A DNA stretch of 6,236 nucleotides from Desulfosporosinus sp. (GCA_003132105.1 PKWS01000157.1:1-6236), one strand, 5' to 3'. Positions 1 to 5,292 are shown, counted from the stretch's first letter. Notes: generated from the sequence alone by a model not told the origin. A program made the numbers and translations.

Positions 1-80
1 CTGCCCGCAAGCAAGAAAGAGGTGTCCATGTCTAACTCATGGTCCGCCATTCCCTTCTTAGTCTCACGGGACTAATTTAA
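1..80 (+). other. Left flank of the IS; possible tail of an upstream gene
   Basis: This short flank cannot be assigned firmly. Frame 1 is open from the window edge to a TAA at 73-75 and reads LPASKKEVSMSNSWSAIPF followed by LVSRD. The opening LPxSKKEV loosely recalls the C-terminal tail of CoaBC (phosphopantothenoylcysteine synthetase/decarboxylase), whose gene often precedes priA in Firmicutes. The following residues do not match the usual ILDxI ending, so this is a guess from gene order plus a few residues. The other two + frames are closed by stops at 33-35 and 59-61. Confidence 0.2.
58..80 (+). terminator. Small hairpin followed by TTT, possible weak terminator
   Basis: TTAGTCT (58-64) pairs with GGACTAA (69-75), with one T-G wobble, around a CACG loop. 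Only TTT follows, so this is a poor intrinsic terminator. The stem overlaps the TAA at 73-75 of the possible upstream reading frame. The IS appears to begin immediately after it; IS200-like elements are often found beside such hairpins. Confidence 0.25.
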
Positions 81-87
81 CCTACGT

Positions 88-134
88 TCACAAAGAATTC
101 TCCCTCCTCCGTTAGGTGGGGGATGAATTTGTGA
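88..134. repeat. Left-end hairpin of the IS
   Basis: Bases 96-110 pair with 115-129 around a GTTA loop (111-114): 11 Watson-Crick pairs, one wobble and three mismatches. An outer TCACAAA (88-94) is matched by TTTGTGA (128-134). Imperfect sub-terminal hairpins of this kind are what the Y1 transposase dimer binds on single-stranded DNA. The AAAG at 92-95, at the 5' foot of the core stem, is placed like the guide tetranucleotide of IS608, but its pairing with the cleavage site is inferred. Confidence 0.75.
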
Positions 135-141
135 TCTCCTC

Positions 142-169
142 TTGTTATTACCATTATCTGTGGTATAAT
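142..169 (+). promoter_or_regulatory. Promoter of tnpA-tnpB
   Basis: A -35-like TTGTTA (142-147) and a perfect TATAAT (164-169) are separated by 16 bases. The TG at 162-163 forms an extended -10 (TGGTATAAT). Transcription would start near 176, just ahead of the tnpA ribosome binding site. It lies just downstream of the left hairpin, as expected for an IS carrying its own promoter. Confidence 0.7.
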
Positions 170-189
170 TATACTCAGTAGTAGTGGTT

Positions 190-197
190 GAGGAAGG
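190..197 (+). promoter_or_regulatory. Ribosome binding site that fixes the tnpA start at ATG 206
   Basis: GAGGAAGG sits 8 bases before ATG 206. The open frame extends six codons further, to a TTG at 188, but that codon overlaps this site and has no ribosome binding site of its own, so ATG 206 is preferred. Confidence 0.7.
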
Positions 198-205
198 CTG
201 ATTAT

Positions 206-613
206 ATGAGGTATTTGGACAGTAATAATCATTCAGTGTTCGCACTACATTATCACCTAGTCTTTGTTATAAAATACCGTAGGAATGTCATCAGCGACGA
301 TATAAGCTGTAGGCTTAAAGAAATATTTGAGTACATACAACCTAATTACAATATGACGTTGATCGAGTGGAATCATGACAAAGATCATATCCAGGTACTG
401 TTCAAGGCACATCCGAATACTGAACTATCCAAATTCATCAATACCTACAAAAGTGCTTCATCACGACTCATAAAGAAAGAGTTTCCTCTTATAAGAAAGC
501 AGTTATGGAAAGAATCCTTTTGGTCAAGAAGTTTCTGCTTAGTAACGACTGGTGGAGCTCCTATTGAAGTAATCAAGAGATATATTGAAAATCAAGGAGG
601 TGAAAAGGTATGA
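206..613 (+). CDS. tnpA: IS200/IS605-family Y1 transposase TnpA, HUQ variant
   Basis: This 135-residue protein belongs to the Y1 HUH single-strand transposases. These cut and rejoin the two IS ends through a 5'-phosphotyrosine intermediate, using a metal held by the HUH motif. The length is normal. Recognisable blocks are YHLVFVIKYRR near the N-terminus, EWNHDKDH before the active site, a central SKFINTYKSASSRLIKKEFP block, LWKESFWSRSF and TTGGAPIEVIKRYIENQ, where Tyr126 is the expected nucleophile. The oddity is at residues 61-63: the motif reads His-Ile-Gln (CAG at 392-394) instead of His-x-His. Gln in this position is known in circovirus Rep proteins (HLQ), so activity is not excluded, but it could also mark a dead transposase. 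The stop codon overlaps the tnpB start (ATGA). Confidence 0.9.
   Translation: MRYLDSNNHSVFALHYHLVFVIKYRRNVISDDISCRLKEIFEYIQPNYNMTLIEWNHDKDHIQVLFKAHPNTELSKFINTYKSASSRLIKKEFPLIRKQLWKESFWSRSFCLVTTGGAPIEVIKRYIENQGGEKV
594..613 (+). promoter_or_regulatory. tnpB ribosome binding site inside tnpA and ATGA overlap
   Basis: A strong AAGGAGG (594-600) lies within the last codons of tnpA, 9 bases before the tnpB ATG (610-612), which overlaps the tnpA TGA (611-613). This arrangement indicates translational coupling of the two proteins. Confidence 0.8.
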
Positions 614-1728
614 ACAAGGCTTATAATTTTAGGCTATACCCAACGAAGGAACAGGAAGTATTACTTGCCAAAACATTTGGTTGTGTAAGATTCGTGTACA
701 ATAAGATGTTGGAAGATCGAATTGAGATTTATGAGAAGTTCAAGGATGACTTAGAAGAATTAAAGAGACAGAAGCAACCGACTCCTGCCAACTATAAGAC
801 TGAATATGAGTGGTTGAAAGAAGTTGATTCTCTAGCATTGGCAAATGCTCAGATGAATTTACAAACGGCATACAACAACTTCTTTAGAGATAAAAGTGTT
901 GGATTTCCAAAGTTCAAAGCTAAACATAGAGATAAAAACTCATACACAACTAACAACGTCAACAACAACATTCGTATTGAAGACAGTAAAATCAAGCTTC
1001 CAAAAATAGGTTTTATTAAGATGAAACGACACAGAGAAATACCAAGTCATCAAATTATCAAGTCTTGTACTATATCTAAATCACCTACTGGCAACTATTT
1101 CGTGAGCATCTTGGTTGAATTTGTTCAAAATGTGCAAACCATCTCTCTTAAAAAGGAAAATGTTGTAGGGTTAGACTTCGATATGAAGAATCTTTATACA
1201 GATAGCCAATGTATAAGGGCCGATTATCCGAGATTCTACCGTAGAGCCTTAGAAAAACTGGCAAGAGAGCAACGCAAACTATCCCACTGTGTCAAAGGAA
1301 GCAACAATAGGCGCAAGCAGAAGCTTAAAGTTGCCAAGGTCCATGAGGAAGTTGCTAATTGTAGAAAGGATTTTCTTCATAAGAAGTCGAGAGAATTAGT
1401 CAATAGCTATGATGCAGTAGTGATTGAAGATTTGAACATGAAAGCAATGAGTCAATGTTTGAATTTCGGTAAATCAGTCAATGACAATGCATGGGGAATG
1501 TTCACGACATTCTTAAAGTATAAGTTGGAGAATGAAGGGAAATTGTTAGTAAGGATTGATAAATGGTTTCCTTCGTCCAAGACGTGTCACTACTGTGGTG
1601 ACATCAATAAGGACTTGCAACTATCTGATAGGGAGTGGACTTGTCCGTCATGTAGATGCATCATTGATAGAGATTATAATGCTTCCAAGAATATCAGAGA
1701 TGAAGGATTGCGGTTGCTGGGCCTGTAG
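610..1728 (+). CDS. tnpB: TnpB, RuvC-type RNA-guided nuclease of the IS200/IS605 family
   Basis: TnpB proteins are ancestors of Cas12. They bind the omega RNA made from the right end of their own element and cut DNA next to a short target-adjacent motif, which helps retain the IS after excision. This protein is 372 residues, within the usual size range. The N-terminal MNKAYNFRLYPTKEQ and CVRFVYNKM blocks are typical. RuvC-I is in GLDFDMKNLYTDS (Asp189), RuvC-II in VIEDLNM (Glu273) and RuvC-III in DRDYNASKNI (Asp355), so all three catalytic acids are present. A zinc finger is formed by Cys326, Cys329, Cys345 and Cys348. The ADYPRFYRRALEKLAREQRKLS stretch near 204-225 marks the common Firmicute TnpB group. 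The stop lies just before the omega RNA structures. No frameshift is visible, so it is probably an active nuclease. Confidence 0.93.
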   Translation: MNKAYNFRLYPTKEQEVLLAKTFGCVRFVYNKMLEDRIEIYEKFKDDLEELKRQKQPTPANYKTEYEWLKEVDSLALANAQMNLQTAYNNFFRDKSVGFPKFKAKHRDKNSYTTNNVNNNIRIEDSKIKLPKIGFIKMKRHREIPSHQIIKSCTISKSPTGNYFVSILVEFVQNVQTISLKKENVVGLDFDMKNLYTDSQCIRADYPRFYRRALEKLAREQRKLSHCVKGSNNRRKQKLKVAKVHEEVANCRKDFLHKKSRELVNSYDAVVIEDLNMKAMSQCLNFGKSVNDNAWGMFTTFLKYKLENEGKLLVRIDKWFPSSKTCHYCGDINKDLQLSDREWTCPSCRCIIDRDYNASKNIRDEGLRLLGL

Positions 1729-1746
1729 CATAAGTTAGCACATAAA

Positions 1747-1841
1747 GAACCGTTGGGATGACGGGGTTAGCCTGTTGATACTCCTAGCAATAGCTAGGTT
1801 GAGCAGGAAGCACCCACCTCTTTAAGTGGTGTGTAGTTCAC
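1747..1841 (+). ncRNA. Right end of the IS and omega RNA (reRNA) scaffold for TnpB
   Basis: Directly after tnpB the sequence folds into several stems. AACCGT (1748-1753) faces ACGG-GGTT (1761-1768). A long stem closes CCTG (1771-1774) on CAGG (1804-1807), with a tip CCTAGC/GCTAGG (1783-1788 and 1793-1798) around AATA. A terminal hairpin spans about 1811-1834, followed by TTCAC at 1837-1841. This order of stems and the TTCAC end resemble the ISDra2 type of right end as I remember it. In such systems the RNA is processed from the tnpB transcript and its 3' guide, about 16-20 bases, is copied from the flank, here starting at 1842. The 5' end is not defined and may lie inside tnpB. Confidence 0.7.
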
Positions 1842-1939
1842 AGGTTCAAGGATTTAACTTTATATAGAGCATACCATAATTCATTCCGTTTTGACAAGAA
1901 GTCAATGAGGGATCAACAAACGTTTAGAACAAATGCTGA

Positions 1940-2000
1940 TTTTTAGTCTCATAAGCGCTGTTTTTTGTAGATATATCATGATGGGCTGAGTCCCTAAAAA
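1940..2000. repeat. Imperfect inverted repeat with T-tract and A-tract ends
   Basis: TTTTTAG (1940-1946) plus CTCA (1948-1951) pairs with TGAG (1987-1990) plus CTAAAAA (1994-2000), leaving small bulges. The 35-base interior contains the self-complementary words AGCGCT and ATCATGAT. It is not a normal terminator, because the T-tract is on the 5' side. It could be the edge of an older insertion. Confidence 0.4.
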
Positions 2001-2016
2001 AGATTGTCTAATCTTT
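1999..2016. repeat. Perfect 7-bp hairpin, possible left-end hairpin of a second element
   Basis: AAAGATT (1999-2005) and AATCTTT (2010-2016) form a perfect stem with a GTCT loop. Its position, shortly before a -10-like sequence and a TTCAC-ending structured region, repeats the hairpin-then-promoter order of the left end of the complete IS. Confidence 0.45.
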
Positions 2017-2039
2017 GATTATTTATGCAAGATGTAATG

Positions 2040-2048
2040 TGATAAAAT
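2040..2048 (+). promoter_or_regulatory. Extended -10-like sequence upstream of priA
   Basis: TGATAAAAT has the TG-n-TAAAAT form of an extended -10 element. The best -35-like word, TTGATT (2015-2020), is 22 bases away, which is too far, so any activity would rely on the TG. It may be the relic promoter of a second IS, and could now help transcribe priA. Confidence 0.3.
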
Positions 2049-2055
2049 ATAAGGC

Positions 2056-2171
2056 GAGCGTGAAATTTTCGAGACTCCCACTTCTAAAAGTGGGTGTTCC
2101 TTATTCTGCTTCGGAGGGGGTAGACTCCCCCACCGAAGTCCCGATGTTCAGCTCTAGCTGAACGAGTTCAC
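2056..2171 (+). mobile_element. Orphan right end of a second IS200/IS605-type element (omega RNA-like)
   Basis: Three hairpins follow in order: CCCACTT/AAGTGGG (2077-2083 and 2088-2094); CTTCGG-a-GGGGG against CCCCC-a-CCGAAG (2109-2120 and 2127-2138); and GTTCAG/CTGAAC (2146-2151 and 2158-2163). The sequence then ends GAGTTCAC (2164-2171). The stacked hairpins and TTCAC tip match the design of the right end at 1747-1841, but the primary sequence differs, so it is not a simple duplication. It also resembles right ends of clostridial tnpB-only elements as I remember them. No tnpB precedes it. A structured priA leader unrelated to transposition is the main alternative. Confidence 0.6.
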
Positions 2172-2189
2172 TAGGGTGTTTTCGCTATT

Positions 2190-2196
2190 AAGGAGG
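2190..2196 (+). promoter_or_regulatory. priA ribosome binding site
   Basis: AAGGAGG lies 7 bases before ATG 2204, a near-ideal site. Only 18 bases separate it from the TTCAC tip of the orphan IS end. Confidence 0.85.
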
Positions 2197-2203
2197 CGTC
2201 GTA

Positions 2204-4483
2204 ATGTTTCGTTATGCTGAAGTATTGATTGATGTAGCAAATCGGCGTCTAGATCATAGTTATCATTATCTTATTCCTGAATTTCTTGACTTGAAGAGTG
2301 GGATGCGGGTTCTCGTTACCCTCCAGAACCGTAAGGTTCAAGGGCTTATTGTGAATGTGACGAATGATCTACCAGATGAACTGGAGTTTGTGAATCTTAA
2401 ACCCGTGTTAGAGCGTGTGGACAAGGACAGTCTCATCCCTCCGGATCTGATTGGACTCGCCCATTGGTTAGCACAAACGACCATCTGCTCAATTGCTCAA
2501 AGTCTACATACTGTTTGGCCGCTTCTCAATGGAAAAGTGGAAGAGTGGGTTATTCTCTTGGCATCCCTCAAAGATTCGGATGTTCAGACTTTGCAGTGGC
2601 TAGATTCGGATGCCTTCCGAGCGATTAATGTGCTTAACCGAGCACGGAGTAAGAGTATTTCCCTTAAAACTTTTATTAAGCGAGCGGACATTTCGGGGTC
2701 GACGCTCGAGAAGCTTATCGAACAAGGATGGGCAAAAAAGGAAGCGCGATTTGTATCCATCGGGCATGGATCTGTGAAGAAAGCAATCATGGATGGAGGG
2801 TCTTTAGAGAAACCACTAAACCAGGAAAACGGGGCCACAGGGAGAACCTACCAATTAACCGGGGAGCAAGCAACAGCAGTAAAAAACGTGTTAACTGCCT
2901 TAGAGGAAGGCTCAACCCATACTATTCTGTTGCATGGTGTGACGGGTAGTGGAAAAACGGATGTTTATCGTGAGGTGATATCGCAGGTACTCGCTCAAGG
3001 CGGAGATGCAATTCTTCTTGTGCCGGAAATTTCCCTGACCTCTCAAATTGCACGTTATTTTGAAACCCAATTTGGCGACCAGGTAATTATCTTGCACTCT
3101 GGGTTGCGACCGAGGGATAAAATGAAAGCCTGGGAGAATATTTTGGCAGGTCATAAGCGGATCGTTATTGGGACTCGTTCCGCAGTGTTTGCACCTCTAC
3201 TGAATTTGCGTCTCATCATTTTGGATGAGGAACATGATGGTGCGTATAAACAAGATGAGAACCCCAAATACCATGCGCGAGATGTCGCTCGCAAACGTAT
3301 GGAACAGCTTAAGGGCGTCGTCTTACTCGGAAGTGCAACGCCATCCTTGGAAGCCTATGCTGCAGCACAATCGGGTAAAATCCGTATGCTAACGATGACT
3401 AGGCGGATCGGGGAAAGTATCCTGCCACCGGTTGAGATCGTGGATATGCGGGAAGAACTTATACAGGGAAACCGCAGTATGTTTTCTCTTCTGCTGCAAC
3501 AAAAACTGCGGGAAAGGTTAGATCGGGGCGAGCAGTCTATGCTTTTCTTGAATCGCAGAGGGTATTCTACCTTTGTGGCTTGTCGAGAATGTGGCTATGT
3601 GGTCAGTTGCCCCAATTGCGCTATAACCCTGACGTATCATAGCCAAGGACAGGCTATGCGCTGTCATTATTGTAACCACAAAGAACTTCCACCTCTTACG
3701 TGTCCGAAATGTGCTAGTCGGTATATTCGGTTTTTTGGACAGGGAACTCAGCGTGTAGAAGAGGAGTTACAGGGCTTACTTCCGGAGGCTTCCATATTAC
3801 GATTGGATTTTGATACGACACGCTCCGGAGAAGCACATCGCATGATCTTGGAAAGTTTCCGCCGTCAAGAAGCGTCTATCTTGGTAGGAACGCAAATGAT
3901 GGCCAAAGGATTGGATTTTCCAAATGTCACATTAGTTGGGGTCGTTGCCGCAGATCAAACACTCAATATGCCGGATTTTCGGGCTAGAGAACGGACGTTT
4001 CAACTTTTAACTCAGGTTGCAGGCCGAGCCGGTCGGAGCACTAAACCAGGTGAGGTTGTAATTCAGACCTATTCGCCCACAGATGGTGCCATTTTACGAG
4101 CTGCTCATCATGATTTTCAGGGGTTTTTCTGGGAAGAAATACGCTATCGAAAAGAACGAAAATATCCTCCGTATACCCATATTGTTCGCGTCCTGTTGCT
4201 TCATGAAAAAGAGGAGCGGGTTATAAAAGGGGCCAACGAGTTGGGGGCTTGTCTGATGCAAGGAATGCAAGACCCACAATTTGGAAAAGATGAATTAGAT
4301 ATTCTCGGGCCAGCACCAGCTGTATTAACCAGGCTTAAGAATCAATGGCGATGGCAAATATCTGTCAAAGGGAGGCGTCTGGATCTGCTCAGGGCGTTCT
4401 TACATCAAGGGGTTCAACGTTTTTGCAAAGGTCCAGCCAGCAGTGGGGTTATATTGAACATCGAAGTTGATCCACTTTCGTGA
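2204..4483 (+). CDS. priA: Primosomal protein N', replication restart DNA helicase PriA
   Basis: PriA is a cytoplasmic 3'-to-5' superfamily 2 helicase that recognises stalled forks and D-loops and starts reloading of the replicative helicase. The protein is 759 residues, between the E. coli and B. subtilis lengths. The N-terminal DNA-binding domain covers about 1-105, including the TTICSIAQSLHTVWP segment. Helicase motifs are GVTGSGKT (245-252, Walker A), DEEH (341-344, Walker B), SATP (377-380), GTQMMAKG (562-569) and QVAGRAGR (604-611). A double zinc-binding module is built from Cys460, 463, 469, 472, 487, 490, 500 and 503. A C-terminal PriA domain follows. All key residues are present and the frame is intact. 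The ATG has a strong ribosome binding site. def and fmt follow on the same strand. Confidence 0.97.
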   Translation: MFRYAEVLIDVANRRLDHSYHYLIPEFLDLKSGMRVLVTLQNRKVQGLIVNVTNDLPDELEFVNLKPVLERVDKDSLIPPDLIGLAHWLAQTTICSIAQSLHTVWPLLNGKVEEWVILLASLKDSDVQTLQWLDSDAFRAINVLNRARSKSISLKTFIKRADISGSTLEKLIEQGWAKKEARFVSIGHGSVKKAIMDGGSLEKPLNQENGATGRTYQLTGEQATAVKNVLTALEEGSTHTILLHGVTGSGKTDVYREVISQVLAQGGDAILLVPEISLTSQIARYFETQFGDQVIILHSGLRPRDKMKAWENILAGHKRIVIGTRSAVFAPLLNLRLIILDEEHDGAYKQDENPKYHARDVARKRMEQLKGVVLLGSATPSLEAYAAAQSGKIRMLTMTRRIGESILPPVEIVDMREELIQGNRSMFSLLLQQKLRERLDRGEQSMLFLNRRGYSTFVACRECGYVVSCPNCAITLTYHSQGQAMRCHYCNHKELPPLTCPKCASRYIRFFGQGTQRVEEELQGLLPEASILRLDFDTTRSGEAHRMILESFRRQEASILVGTQMMAKGLDFPNVTLVGVVAADQTLNMPDFRARERTFQLLTQVAGRAGRSTKPGEVVIQTYSPTDGAILRAAHHDFQGFFWEEIRYRKERKYPPYTHIVRVLLLHEKEERVIKGANELGACLMQGMQDPQFGKDELDILGPAPAVLTRLKNQWRWQISVKGRRLDLLRAFLHQGVQRFCKGPASSGVILNIEVDPLS

Positions 4484-4497
4484 ACCGAACTAGATCC

Positions 4498-4527
4498 TCG
4501 ACTTAGTGGCTAGTCATAGGATACAAT
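4498..4527 (+). promoter_or_regulatory. Possible weak promoter in the priA-def gap
   Basis: The 95 bases between the priA stop and the def start contain TACAAT (4522-4527), one base off the -10 consensus. TCGACT (4498-4503), four of six bases matching TTGACA, lies 18 bases upstream. No extended -10 or strong terminator is visible. It could give def-fmt some independent expression, but read-through from priA is equally plausible. Confidence 0.3.
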
Positions 4528-4563
4528 AATAGACAAAGACACGAACTTATGGGCTTTACTGAA

Positions 4564-4568
4564 GGGAG
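4564..4568 (+). promoter_or_regulatory. Ribosome binding site that favours def start ATG 4579
   Basis: GGGAG is 10 bases before ATG 4579. The upstream in-frame ATG at 4549 has no purine-rich site ahead of it, and it would add ten residues (MGFTEGSKRA) not usual at the start of this family. Confidence 0.6.
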
Positions 4569-4578
4569 TAAAAGGGCA

Positions 4579-5031
4579 ATGGCTGTATATAAGATTTTAG
4601 AAATTGGTGCAGAGGTATTGCGGGAAAAGGCAAAAGCGGTGAAAGAGGTTAATCCGTCCATAATAAAACTCTTAGATAACATGATAGATACACTGCATGA
4701 CGCTGATGGGGTAGGCTTAGCGGCACCACAAATTGGGGTTCCCAAGCGGGTCGTCGTTGTAAAGGTGGGTGAGGTGCTGGTGGAACTCATTAATCCTGTT
4801 ATTTCGGAAAAAGAGGGAGAGCAAACGGATGAAGAAGGGTGCCTAAGTATTCCGAATGTGACGGGAGATGTAATTAGGGCTCTTAAAATACGTGTTCAGG
4901 GGCTAAATCGTCAAGGAGAATTGTTGGACTTTCGGGCGGATCGTTTGTTGGCTCGTGCGTTGCAACATGAGGTTGATCACCTAGAGGGGATATTGTTTGT
5001 CGATGTTGCAAAGAAAACATATCGAAACTAG
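4579..5031 (+). CDS. def: Peptide deformylase
   Basis: Peptide deformylase is a cytoplasmic metallohydrolase that removes the formyl group from the N-terminal formyl-methionine of new proteins. From ATG 4579 it has 150 residues, the normal length for the compact Firmicute type. The three signature motifs are intact: GVGLAAPQ (44-51), EGCLS (86-90) and HEVDH (130-134). Cys88, His130 and His134 are the metal ligands and Glu131 the catalytic acid/base. The N-terminus MAVYKILEIGAEVLREKAK begins as family members usually do, supporting this start over the ATG at 4549. It pairs functionally with fmt downstream, but a 276-base GC-rich insert separates the two genes. The C-terminus ends VAKKTYRN, directly followed by the inverted-repeat structure. 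Confidence 0.96.
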   Translation: MAVYKILEIGAEVLREKAKAVKEVNPSIIKLLDNMIDTLHDADGVGLAAPQIGVPKRVVVVKVGEVLVELINPVISEKEGEQTDEEGCLSIPNVTGDVIRALKIRVQGLNRQGELLDFRADRLLARALQHEVDHLEGILFVDVAKKTYRN

Positions 5032-5215
5032 GAGGAGCGCTGTTCTGCACGCGTCTGCGAGTTACGCCGCTGACAAGCTGGACCGTTCGCGAGCGCGCCA
5101 TAACCTCTGGGCAAACTGCATGTGCGACCAATGGCGCGCTACGGGGCGCGAACCGTCGGTGCTTGTCTGGACCGCGGCTCCACTGACGCATCCGCTTAGC
5201 AGAAAAGCGCTCCTC
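5032..5215. repeat. Nested imperfect inverted repeat right after def
   Basis: Six helices nest around one axis. They are: 5032-5048 with 5199-5215 (16 of 17 pairs); GCGTC 5051-5055 with 5185-5189; GCCGC 5066-5070 with 5174-5178; GACAAGC 5072-5078 with 5161-5167; GTTCGCG 5085-5091 with 5147-5153; and AGCGCGCCAT 5092-5101 with 5131-5140. The apical loop is about 29 bases (5102-5130). The segment is clearly GC-richer than def or fmt. It begins on the base after the def stop codon. It codes for nothing recognisable. It could be a non-autonomous mobile element, an interspersed palindromic repeat, or a folded RNA within the def-fmt transcript. Confidence 0.85.
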
Positions 5216-5226
5216 GGGCTTGGTTA

Positions 5227-5292
5227 CGAACGTCGGATGACGGACCACGGACCACGGATCTCGAATCACTAACATCGAACCACGAACCACGA
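5227..5292. repeat. Tandem array of degenerate 7-base units, consensus CGRAYCA
   Basis: Units begin every seven bases at 5227, 5234, 5241, 5248, 5255, 5262, 5269, 5276 and 5283, with a decayed start of another at 5290. The copies at 5241 and 5248 are both CGGACCA, and those at 5276 and 5283 are both CGAACCA. The unit at 5269 (CTAACAT) is the most divergent. All but that one begin with CGR or CGA. The array starts 11 bases after the inverted repeat and ends just before the fmt ribosome binding site. Confidence 0.85.

Larger units (their letters stand above)
81..1841 (+). mobile_element. IS200/IS605-family insertion sequence with tnpA and tnpB
   Basis: The unit contains a sub-terminal left hairpin, a promoter, a Y1-type tnpA, an overlapping tnpB and a structured right end finishing in TTCAC (1837-1841). 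At about 1.76 kb it has the usual size of a two-gene IS605-type element. This family has no terminal inverted repeats and makes no target duplication, and none is seen. The right tip is placed by the conserved-looking TTCAC. The left tip is less certain: I place it after TTTAA (76-80), because known members insert 3' of a short T/A-rich target and their left hairpin starts roughly 10 bases inside. A few bases of error are possible. The element is more A/T-rich than priA or fmt. Confidence 0.85.
1842..2040. other. Stretch with no recognisable gene between two IS ends
   Basis: The longest + frame here runs 34 codons from 1842 to a TAG at 1944-1946. It has no start codon at its head, matches nothing I recognise, and is not in frame with an open frame of the left flank: codon 78-80 would be TAA after precise IS removal. 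It may be a gene scrap, IS debris or chance. Two inverted repeats, listed separately, occupy its right half. Confidence 0.4.

Noticed and set aside
1..50. Minus-strand start at 50 reading MADHELDMDTSFLLAG off the left edge
   Set aside because: Only 16 codons are visible and the purine-rich AGAAGGGA touches the ATG with no spacing. Not enough to call a gene.
1556..1738. A 60-codon + strand frame inside the end of tnpB
   Set aside because: It overlaps the zinc finger and RuvC-III of tnpB in another frame and resembles nothing.
58..1951. TTAGTCTCA occurs at 58-66 and again at 1943-1951, flanking the IS
   Set aside because: A 9-base match between two AT-rich flanks is not significant, it does not abut the IS tips, and this family makes no target duplication.
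2056..2171. Riboswitch or T-box leader for priA
   Set aside because: No specifier, T-box sequence or recognisable aptamer core is present, and none is expected for priA. The TTCAC tip and hairpin series fit an IS end better.
2584..3154. Several 70-85 codon frames on both strands inside priA
   Set aside because: PriA is continuous with all its motifs; these are shadows in other frames.
4094..4790. Minus-strand frames of 61 and 95 codons across the end of priA and the start of def
   Set aside because: Both are antisense to clear genes and have no recognisable features.
5032..5215. Integron attC site or intrinsic terminator
   Set aside because: The helices are longer than in attC sites, no core-site pattern typical of attC was found, there is no integrase or cassette, and no T-tract follows the stem.
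4997..5272. A 91-codon + strand open frame overlapping the end of def and the GC-rich insert
   Set aside because: It starts inside def, has no ribosome binding site, and most of it is the palindrome and the heptamer array. GC-rich DNA gives long chance frames.
4883..5290. A 135-codon minus-strand open frame across the def-fmt gap
   Set aside because: It is antisense to def and to the repeats, no domain is recognisable, and its reading frame comes from repeat sequence.
5227..5292. CRISPR array
   Set aside because: The units are only 7 bases with no spacers, so this is a simple tandem repeat.
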